Shown: piece after piece, positions 8,224-13,656 of the stretch
Numbering within the stretch: position 1 is the first letter of the stretch
Layout of the letters: the number at the start of each line of letters is the position of its first letter
DNA from: an uncultured Oscillospiraceae bacterium
GTDB lineage: Bacteria > Bacillota > Clostridia > Oscillospirales > Acutalibacteraceae
Length of the DNA: 14,274 nt
Direction: 5' to 3'
Assembly (NCBI GenBank): GCA_902489335.1
Contig: CABTZO010000025.1
Span: 1-14,274 of the forward strand
The notes under the pieces: model-generated
Databases searched by the model: none
What the model saw: only the letters and a program-made list of their open reading frames with translations
Told to the model about the DNA's origin: nothing
Made by a program: the position numbers and the translations under genes

Positions 8224-9159
8224 TTATAACCATTGATGTATAACTTCGGGATTAGCAAAGATTTCATCCAGATGTTTTATAAAAGGCATAACATCATGTG
8301 CATCAAGAGCCTTATGATCAAAAGATATGCAAAACGGAAGAACAGATTCTACAACAATTTCGTTATCTTTATTGACAACAGGCTCTTTTCCTATACTTGC
8401 AATACCTATAGCCACTGTCTGTGGCGGAATCACTTCAAGCAAGGTGCATTCTCCTCGCCAGTCTTTATATAAAGATCCGATGTTGGAAATAGTGATCGTC
8501 CCTTGCTCTATATCTTTCATCGTAAGTCTTTCAGATTCGGGAATACTCAGGTATTCCTTTTTTTCTTTGCCTGTAAGTCTTGATATTTTGCTTTCTCCAA
8601 AATGCGCGCCGATAAGTCGGCCTAGGGTTTTGCGAATTTCGCCCTTTAAGAATTTACCGACTGTATTATCAAGTGAAACTTCAAACAAAACTTCGTTTAA
8701 ATTAGAGTTTTCGCCACGCTTGATAATGTCTTCGATAGTTTCCTTTATTTCAGTCATAGATTTGTTACCGACATCTTTGACGTTAAAACTCATCATAACA
8801 TCGTTTGGCAGAGACATTGGCATTGTTACGTTTATTTCATTATATAACATAAGTTTTCCGTGAACTGTGCGTCTGTCAAATTCCAAATGTGAATTCATAA
8901 GAGGAGCTTTTTTTAAACCCTCGGATATTATTTTAAGTAAAGCAGTATTCACAGTGATTTTGTCATCGGCTGATCGAGATTCATTTATCTTTTTTAGTTC
9001 TGCTAAAAATTTTGTGATTATCGGTTTATATGTCATGCAAGAATGAGGAATTTCATCCCAACTTTCTAAAGTCATGTTTGCAACGACTTTTCTTTCCATG
9101 CCGAAGTGTATTACGTCGGTGGGGATAAGATCTGACATAGCTTTGTGTTTTATTGACAT
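8224..9159 (-). CDS. Free-standing 2-oxoacid dehydrogenase E2-type acyltransferase catalytic domain
   Basis: The 311-residue protein matches the catalytic (CAT-fold) domain of dihydrolipoamide acyltransferases along its length. Near residues 225-260 it has GTITISNIGS and IPPQTVAIGIASIGKEPVV. At the C-terminus it has SFDHKALDAHDVMPFI, where His 282 and Asp 286 correspond to the HxxxD catalytic motif (usually DHRxxDG; here Ala replaces Gly). There is no lipoyl domain, no peripheral E1/E3-binding domain and no linker. No E1 or E3 genes are nearby. It therefore probably transfers an acyl group in trans, either from a lipoyl protein elsewhere or as a CoA-dependent acetyltransferase; the substrate is unknown. 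AAAGGAGAA lies seven bases before the chosen ATG. It is a single-gene unit with its own promoter and terminator, convergent with polC, with zero bases between the stops. Confidence 0.85.
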   Translation of the reverse strand: MSIKHKAMSDLIPTDVIHFGMERKVVANMTLESWDEIPHSCMTYKPIITKFLAELKKINESRSADDKITVNTALLKIISEGLKKAPLMNSHLEFDRRTVHGKLMLYNEINVTMPMSLPNDVMMSFNVKDVGNKSMTEIKETIEDIIKRGENSNLNEVLFEVSLDNTVGKFLKGEIRKTLGRLIGAHFGESKISRLTGKEKKEYLSIPESERLTMKDIEQGTITISNIGSLYKDWRGECTLLEVIPPQTVAIGIASIGKEPVVNKDNEIVVESVLPFCISFDHKALDAHDVMPFIKHLDEIFANPEVIHQWL

Positions 9160-9251
9160 AATATTTCTCCTTTGTCTTTTAAATTACGACGTTATAATCG
9201 GTAAAATGTGCCCGTTATATGCAAGTTTTGTTTCCATACATTGCCATAATA

Positions 9252-9276
9252 ATATCAATGAGTAAATCATTGATAT
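9252..9276. repeat. Perfect 9-bp inverted repeat at the 5' end of the acyltransferase transcript
   Basis: ATATCAATG and CATTGATAT are separated by seven bases. They lie immediately downstream of the predicted minus-strand transcript start (about 9279). The repeat could be an operator blocking initiation, or a 5' stem-loop that stabilises the mRNA. The repeat is seen directly; its role is inferred. Confidence 0.6.
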
Positions 9277-9285
9277 ATAATTACA

Positions 9286-9314
9286 ATTATATAATAAAAA
9301 TGAATTGTTAACAA
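9286..9314 (-). promoter_or_regulatory. Sigma-A-type promoter of the acyltransferase gene
   Basis: On the minus strand TTGTTA (plus 9309-9314) and a perfect TATAAT (plus 9286-9291) are exactly 17 bases apart. The start of transcription would fall near 9279, giving a leader of about 120 bases before the ATG at 9159. Confidence 0.7.
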
Positions 9315-9315
9315 T
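9304..9315. promoter_or_regulatory. 12-bp perfect palindrome over the -35 box (candidate operator)
   Basis: ATTGTTAACAAT is its own reverse complement and covers the whole -35 hexamer of the minus-strand promoter. It contains Rex-like half sites (TTGTTAA/TTAACAA), but without the central spacer of a normal Rex box, so no regulator is assigned. It may also be chance in AT-rich DNA. Confidence 0.4.
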
Positions 9316-9370
9316 GTAAATAGGTGGGCAAATTTTTGATTGAAGACCGTTGAAAGATTTTTTGCGGTAG

Positions 9371-9391
9371 CCGGGGATTATCAATCCCCGG
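9371..9391. repeat. GC-rich perfect hairpin in AT-rich intergenic DNA
   Basis: A 9-bp perfect stem (CCGGGGATT and AATCCCCGG) encloses a 3-base loop. No T-tract follows it on either strand, so it is not a normal intrinsic terminator. It is flanked by near-identical heptamers GCGGTAG (9364-9370) and GCGTTAG (9393-9399). Its base composition differs sharply from the surroundings, suggesting a dispersed palindromic repeat or a structured RNA. Confidence 0.6.
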
Positions 9392-9410
9392 TGCGTTAGT
9401 TTATCAGTAA

Positions 9411-9425
9411 ATTAAATAATTTAAT
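9411..9425. repeat. AT-rich palindrome upstream of the hyd promoter
   Basis: ATTAAAT and ATTTAAT are separated by one A. The site lies about 75 bases upstream of the predicted hyd -35 box. It could be a regulator site, but such AT palindromes are expected by chance here. Confidence 0.3.
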
Positions 9426-9500
9426 CAAAAAATAGTAATCGGATGAGTGATTATATCGAGCCTTAGGATATCTTTTTAATCAATATAATATAATCTTTAG

Positions 9501-9528
9501 TTTATAAAATATAATTTTGTGATATAAT
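9501..9528 (+). promoter_or_regulatory. Candidate promoter of the TM1266-hydEGF operon
   Basis: TTTATA (9501-9506) lies 16 bases before TATAAT (9523-9528), and the -10 is extended by TGA directly before it. Transcription would begin near 9535, giving a leader of about 20 bases. Other TATAAT copies at 9484, 9489 and 9510 lack a good -35, though one could be used instead. Confidence 0.55.
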
Positions 9529-9544
9529 CGTGAAAGCAAATTTT

Positions 9545-9550
9545 TGGAGG
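9545..9550 (+). promoter_or_regulatory. Ribosome binding site for the TM1266-family gene
   Basis: TGGAGG lies six bases before the ATG at 9557. It favours that start over the in-frame ATGs at 9530, which is upstream of it, and 9551, which directly follows it. Confidence 0.8.
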
Positions 9551-9556
9551 ATGATT

Positions 9557-9805
9557 ATGGATAACCGAGTAGCAACTTTGGGGATAATCGTTGAAGATGA
9601 AAAAAGTATCGTAAAATTAAACGATATTCTGCATGAATACAGAGACATCATTATCAGCAGAATGGGCGTTCCATATGACAAAAGGAATATAAATATAATT
9701 TGCCTTATTGTTGATGGTAATTCAGACAGAATAAACAGCCTTTCAGGTAAGCTTGGAGCAACGCAGGGACTTGCCTCTAAAGTTTGCTATTTCCAACTCG
9801 GATAA
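9557..9805 (+). CDS. TM1266-family putative iron-only hydrogenase system regulator
   Basis: This 82-residue protein starts MDNRVATLGIIVEDE and ends GLASKVCYFQLG. It resembles the small ferredoxin-like-fold (ACT/NikR C-terminal-like) proteins annotated as TM1266 family, which usually sit beside hydrogenase maturation genes. It has no DNA-binding segment that can be seen, so it is more likely a ligand-sensing or protein-partner module than a self-sufficient repressor. The biochemical role of the family is not established. The start is set by TGGAGG. It is the first gene of the hyd operon, and hydE begins five bases after its stop (or inside it, if the alternative hydE start is used). Confidence 0.82.
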   Translation: MDNRVATLGIIVEDEKSIVKLNDILHEYRDIIISRMGVPYDKRNINIICLIVDGNSDRINSLSGKLGATQGLASKVCYFQLG

Positions 9806-9810
9806 ACAAA

Positions 9811-10845
9811 TTGGAACTTATTGATAAACTTTTCAGTACTCAAAATCTTGAAGATTCTGAGTTTAAAATGCTTTTAGAACTTAAAGACAAAAATAAAATA
9901 AAAAATTTGCTTAAAAAAGCCGATGCCAAAAGACGCGAAATTTATGGCGATGAAATTTATATTCGAGGCTTAATCGAGATTTCAAATTTTTGTAAAAATG
10001 ATTGTCTATACTGTGGAATCAGAAAGAGCAACAATAAAGTCAGTCGCTATAGATTAAATAAAGAAGAAATAATTTTTTCCGCAACTCATGCATATAATTT
10101 AGGATTTAGAACTTTTGTCATTCAAGGCGGAGAAGATAACTATTTTTCTGATGATATTTTAATTGAAATCTTGACTTCGCTTAAATCAGAGTTTGATGAT
10201 ATAGCAATAACTTTGTCTTTAGGGGAAAGAAGTGAAGAAAGTTATCAAAAACTTTATGATGCGGGAGCAAACAGATATCTTTTAAGACACGAAACCGCGA
10301 CTAAATCGCATTATGAAAAACTGCATCCGAAAAAAATGAGCTATGAAAACAGAATGAAGTGTTTACATAAGCTAAGAAAAATAGGATATCAAACGGGCTG
10401 CGGTGTAATGATTGGTTCTCCGTATCAAACAACAGAAAATCTTTTGTCTGATATTAGATTTATTCAAAATTTCCGACCACACATGGTTGGCATCGGACCG
10501 TATTTGCCACATAAACAGACTCCGTTTGCAAATATGAGTGCGCCGGAACCGAACTTGGTTTTAATATTTTTGGCTATAGTGAGGCTGATCTTGCCCGAAG
10601 TTTTACTGCCGGCAACAACCGCTCTTTTTACAATGGGCGCGGGCTTTGAAGGGCTTTGTGGGGGATGTAATGTAATTATGCCAAACATCTCTCCGGATAA
10701 GGCAAATGATAAATATCTGCTCTATGACAACAAGGCAAAACTCAAGGCTGACAAAGAGTTCTTAATTGACTTGGAAGAAAAAGTCAAAAAATTAGGATAC
10801 AAAATCGCCATATCAAAAGGCGATTCAAAATTATCTGATGAGTAA
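9811..10845 (+). CDS. hydE: [FeFe]-hydrogenase maturation radical SAM enzyme HydE
   Basis: HydE is a radical SAM enzyme that works with HydG and HydF to build the 2Fe subcluster of [FeFe] hydrogenase, acting on the organometallic product of HydG. With this start the protein has 344 residues, like T. maritima HydE (about 348). The SAM cluster motif CxxxCxxC is Cys 61, 65 and 68 (CKNDCLYC). Other family features are VIQGGEDNYF, GPYLPHKQTPF and GAGFEGLCGGCNVIMPN. The TTG at 9811 gives the family-like start MELIDKLF, but the ribosome site is weak (CTCGGA). A TTG at 9784, inside the previous gene and in the same frame, would add nine residues. Translation probably couples to the upstream stop. Confidence 0.95.
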   Translation: MELIDKLFSTQNLEDSEFKMLLELKDKNKIKNLLKKADAKRREIYGDEIYIRGLIEISNFCKNDCLYCGIRKSNNKVSRYRLNKEEIIFSATHAYNLGFRTFVIQGGEDNYFSDDILIEILTSLKSEFDDIAITLSLGERSEESYQKLYDAGANRYLLRHETATKSHYEKLHPKKMSYENRMKCLHKLRKIGYQTGCGVMIGSPYQTTENLLSDIRFIQNFRPHMVGIGPYLPHKQTPFANMSAPEPNLVLIFLAIVRLILPEVLLPATTALFTMGAGFEGLCGGCNVIMPNISPDKANDKYLLYDNKAKLKADKEFLIDLEEKVKKLGYKIAISKGDSKLSDE

Positions 10846-10875
10846 GGTTTACTGACTCAAAAGAGAGGAGAAAAA

Positions 10876-12294
10876 ATGTATAATCCAAAATCGAAAAATG
10901 CAACAGAATTTATTGACGACAAAGAGGTGCGTGACGCAATTGCCTATGCCGACGATCATAAAAATGACGTTGAGCTGATAGACAAAATTTTAGAAAAAGC
11001 AAGAAAAAGAAAGGGTTTAAATTATCGCGAGGCTTCTGTTTTACTGGCATGCGAAAACGAAGAAAAGAACAAAGAAATTTTAGACCTTGCAAAACAAATA
11101 AAAAAAGATTTTTATGGAAACAGAATTGTTTTGTTTGCTCCGCTTTACTTGTCGAATTACTGCATAAACGGTTGTCTTTATTGTCCATACCATGCTAAAA
11201 ACAAACATATTTCAAGAAAAAAACTCACCCAAGATGAAATTAAAAAAGAGATAATTGCTTTACAAGATATGGGCCACAAGAGACTTGCGCTTGAAGCGGG
11301 AGAAGATCCGGTCCATAACCCAATCGAATATATTTTAGAATCAATAAAAACAATATATGACACTACTCACGACAGAGGAGTTATAAGACGTGTTAATGTA
11401 AATATAGCCGCGGAAACAGTTGAGAATTTCAAAAAACTTCATGATGCAGGAATCGGAACTTATGTTCTTTTTCAAGAGACATATAACAAAAAAAGATACG
11501 AAGAACTGCATCCGTCGGGTCCGAAAAGCAATTACAGATGGCATACCGAAGCAATGGATCGTGCTATGGAAGCCGGAATTGATGATGTCGGAATAGGTGC
11601 ATTATTTGGTCTTGATTTATACAGATATGAATTTATCGGTTTACTTATGCATGCCGATCATTTGGAACAGGTCTACGGCGTTGGCCCTCACACTATTAGT
11701 GTTCCGAGAGTAAAAAAGGCGGAGGATATAGACCCTGATGCTTTTGACAACGGAATTGATGATGATGTATTTATTAAAATAATAGCTTGCCTTAGAATAG
11801 CAGTTCCTTATACCGGAATGATAATCAGCACAAGAGAAAATAAAGAGGTAAGAAGAAAAGCTTTAGGAGCCGGAATCAGTCAGATAAGCGGCGGTTCTAA
11901 AACAAGTGTCGGCGGGTACGAAAAAGAAGAAGATAAAGACGATAATTCCGCTCAATTTGATGTAAGCGACCAAAGAACACTTGATGAAGTAGTTTTGTGG
12001 CTTATGGAAATCGGATATATTCCGTCTTTCTGTACTGCCTGTTACAGAGCGGGAAGAACAGGGGATAGATTTATGTCTCTTTGTAAGAGCGGACAAATTC
12101 AAAACTGCTGTCATCCCAACGCACTCTTGACTTTGGAAGAATATCTTTTAGACTACGCAGGACCTGAGACAAGAAAGGTCGGTCAAAAACTTATAAGAGA
12201 AGAAGTAAACAATATTCCCAAGCAAAAAGTAAGAGACTTAGTATTGCAGTATCTTGATCGAATGCAAGACGGTGAAAGAGATTTTCGCTTCTGA
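10876..12294 (+). CDS. hydG: [FeFe]-hydrogenase maturation tyrosine lyase HydG
   Basis: HydG is a radical SAM tyrosine lyase that splits tyrosine into p-cresol and dehydroglycine, the latter yielding the CO and CN- ligands of the H-cluster as an Fe(CO)2CN synthon. The 472-residue length is typical. The N-terminal SAM cluster motif is Cys 96, 100 and 103 (CINGCLYC). The C-terminal auxiliary cluster ligands are Cys 386, Cys 389 (CTAC) and Cys 412, following the CX2CX22C pattern needed for CO/CN release. GALFGLDLYRYE and ISVPRVKKAED are family stretches. AGAGGAG lies five bases before the ATG. It sits 30 bases after hydE and two bases before hydF. All expected cluster ligands are present, so it should be active. 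Confidence 0.97.
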   Translation: MYNPKSKNATEFIDDKEVRDAIAYADDHKNDVELIDKILEKARKRKGLNYREASVLLACENEEKNKEILDLAKQIKKDFYGNRIVLFAPLYLSNYCINGCLYCPYHAKNKHISRKKLTQDEIKKEIIALQDMGHKRLALEAGEDPVHNPIEYILESIKTIYDTTHDRGVIRRVNVNIAAETVENFKKLHDAGIGTYVLFQETYNKKRYEELHPSGPKSNYRWHTEAMDRAMEAGIDDVGIGALFGLDLYRYEFIGLLMHADHLEQVYGVGPHTISVPRVKKAEDIDPDAFDNGIDDDVFIKIIACLRIAVPYTGMIISTRENKEVRRKALGAGISQISGGSKTSVGGYEKEEDKDDNSAQFDVSDQRTLDEVVLWLMEIGYIPSFCTACYRAGRTGDRFMSLCKSGQIQNCCHPNALLTLEEYLLDYAGPETRKVGQKLIREEVNNIPKQKVRDLVLQYLDRMQDGERDFRF

Positions 12295-12296
12295 TT

Positions 12297-13496
12297 ATGG
12301 ATTTAATGCAAACACCAAATGCAAACAGGTTGCAAATAGGAATCTTTGGCAGTGTAAATACCGGTAAATCAACTCTTTTTAACGCCTTAATCAAGCAAAA
12401 TTTGAGCGTTGTGTCTGATGTAGAAGGCACGACCACAGACGCCAACAAAAAAGCAATAGAAATTCACGGAATCGGACCCTGTCTGTTCATTGACACTGCG
12501 GGTTTTGATGATAATCAAAGTGAAATAGGTAAACTGAGAATCGAAAAAACCTTAGAAGTGGCGAAATCGGTTGATGTAGCAATTATTGTATTTGAAAATG
12601 ACGACAATCTCGATTTTGAAAATTATGAAAAATGGATTGATTATTTCAATAAAAAACAAGTGCCGATAATTTCTGTGATCGGTAAAACCGATATAAAAGA
12701 ACCATCTCAAGATAAGCTAAAAAAAATAAAAAAAGTCTTTGAGTTAGAAACAATCCTTTTCAATAAGAACAAAAGTGAATGTATTAAACTTATTGAAAAT
12801 AAACTTATTCAATATAAATTATCGGAAAAAGAATTTCCCATTACTTCAGATTTTATAAATTCACAAGACACTGTTTTACTTGTTATGCCACAAGATAAAG
12901 AGGCCCCAAAAGGTCGACTTATTTTGCCTCAAGTTCAGGTTTTAAGAGAACTTATAGACAGAAACTGCACCGTTATATGTTGCAACCTTTTGAGTCTGGA
13001 GAAAACACTTAAAGAATTAAAAAAATCGCCGACTGTTATTATAACGGATTCTAAAGTCATAAAATCCGTGGTTTTGAAAGTACCAAAAGACTCCAAACTT
13101 TCAACTTTTTCAATTCTCTTTGCCAAGAGCAAAGGCGATATTAAATATTTTACGGAAAGTGCAAAAGCAATTTCTACACTTAACGACGGAGATAAAATTT
13201 TAATTTCGGAGCTTTGCTCTCATGTGCCGATTGAAGAGGATATAGGTAGAGTTAAAATACCAAAGCTATTGGAAAAAAAGACAGGGAAAAAATTGAGTTT
13301 TGAAATTGTGTCCGGTGTTGATTTTCCGAATGACTTAAAAAAATATGCGCTTATCATTCAATGTGGAGGCTGTGTAGTAAACAAAAGAACAATAGATGAA
13401 AGACTAAAACTTGCCAAATCACAGAACATTCCTTTAACTAATTATGGAGTAGCAATTGCATATTGTACCGATACTTTGGATTTTATAAAATTTTAA
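12297..13496 (+). CDS. hydF: [FeFe]-hydrogenase H-cluster maturation GTPase HydF
   Basis: HydF is the GTPase and scaffold that receives the 2Fe subcluster made with HydE and HydG and passes it to apo-hydrogenase. The 399-residue protein has an N-terminal GTPase domain: P-loop GSVNTGKST (18-26), switch region GTTTD (44-48), DTAG (66-69) and GKTD (129-132) in the place of NKxD. A dimerisation region follows. The C-terminal cluster domain has Cys 307 and His 309 (CSHVPIEEDIG) and Cys 356 and Cys 359 (QCGGC), then TNYGVAIAY. The usual HCxxC has Gln 355 in place of His. The three cysteine ligands remain, so cluster binding is plausible. The start follows the hydG stop by two bases with no clear ribosome site, implying coupling. 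The ATG at 12306 is an alternative. Confidence 0.95.
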   Translation: MDLMQTPNANRLQIGIFGSVNTGKSTLFNALIKQNLSVVSDVEGTTTDANKKAIEIHGIGPCLFIDTAGFDDNQSEIGKLRIEKTLEVAKSVDVAIIVFENDDNLDFENYEKWIDYFNKKQVPIISVIGKTDIKEPSQDKLKKIKKVFELETILFNKNKSECIKLIENKLIQYKLSEKEFPITSDFINSQDTVLLVMPQDKEAPKGRLILPQVQVLRELIDRNCTVICCNLLSLEKTLKELKKSPTVIITDSKVIKSVVLKVPKDSKLSTFSILFAKSKGDIKYFTESAKAISTLNDGDKILISELCSHVPIEEDIGRVKIPKLLEKKTGKKLSFEIVSGVDFPNDLKKYALIIQCGGCVVNKRTIDERLKLAKSQNIPLTNYGVAIAYCTDTLDFIKF

Positions 13497-13507
13497 AAGT
13501 TTGAATT

Positions 13508-13534
13508 AGTATAAATCTTGCAAAGAATTATACT
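13508..13534. repeat. 27-base imperfect palindrome between hydF and rpsB, covering the predicted rpsB -35
   Basis: AGTATAA (13508-13514) pairs with TTATACT (13528-13534). After one A-A mismatch, TCTT pairs with AAGA around a GCA loop. Only TTTG follows the 3' arm, so as a hydF terminator it would be weak. Its overlap with the -35 of the predicted rpsB promoter makes an operator another option. Confidence 0.45.
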
Positions 13535-13546
13535 TTGTGATAAGAT
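13518..13546 (+). promoter_or_regulatory. Candidate rpsB promoter
   Basis: TTGCAA (13518-13523) and TAAGAT (13541-13546) are 17 bases apart, and the -10 is preceded by the extended-promoter TGA. A competing -10, TATACT at 13529-13534, lacks a good -35. The start would be near 13553, giving a leader of about 100 bases. Confidence 0.5.
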
Positions 13547-13552
13547 AATCAA

Positions 13553-13656
13553 GCGTTTTATAACACACGCCGAATCTTAAATCTGACGGTGCATGAAAAT
13601 GTTTAGATTTTATAAGGGTTTGGCGGAGGAAAAAACCGAGAAAATAGGAGGAAAAT
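13553..13656 (+). ncRNA. Structured 5' leader of rpsB, possible S2 autoregulatory element
   Basis: The leader holds a two-part hairpin. An outer stem pairs AAATCT (13579-13584) with AGATTT (13605-13610), and an inner GCAT/ATGT stem is capped by a GAAA (GNRA) tetraloop at 13595-13598. A second small stem pairs GGTTT (13617-13621) with AAACC (13633-13637) and holds an extra GGAGG (13625-13629) in its loop. The real ribosome site AGGAGG follows at 13646-13651. Regulation by S2 is inferred from the general habit of ribosomal protein leaders; I do not recognise a named family. Confidence 0.35.

Larger units (their letters stand above)
9160..9556. other. Divergent intergenic region between the acyltransferase gene and the hyd operon
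   Basis: No credible gene lies in these 397 bases. They hold, left to right: the acyltransferase ribosome site (TTCTCCTTT on the plus strand, 9165-9173) and its 120-base leader; a 9-bp inverted repeat at the predicted transcript start; the minus-strand promoter; a GC-rich hairpin; an AT-rich palindrome; two copies of TTTAATCAA; and four TATAAT hexamers leading to the hyd promoter. Each well-supported element is listed separately. Confidence 0.75.

Noticed and set aside
8305..8387. AAGAGCC and GGCTCTT followed by TTC as a possible polC terminator
   Set aside because: The 7-bp arms are about 69 bases apart, too far for an efficient intrinsic terminator, and the T-tract is short.
8327..8863. 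A 178-codon plus-strand open frame opposite the acyltransferase gene
   Set aside because: It lies entirely antisense to a well-supported gene, is rich in Ser/Ile/Leu as expected of a shadow frame, has no ribosome site and resembles no family.
9184..9384. A 66-codon minus-strand open frame in the divergent intergenic region
   Set aside because: It runs through the hairpin, the minus-strand promoter and both dyads, has no ribosome site, and its product looks like random AT-rich translation. It could be a trace of a repeat element, but not a supported gene.
9453..9477. ATATC/GATAT stem followed by TTTTT upstream of the hyd operon
   Set aside because: The stem is only five mostly AT pairs with a 9-base loop and no gene reads into it, so it is too weak to call a terminator.
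10841..10853. AGTAA-GGT-TTACT hairpin at the hydE stop
   Set aside because: Five AT-rich pairs with no T-tract, inside a continuous operon; probably chance.
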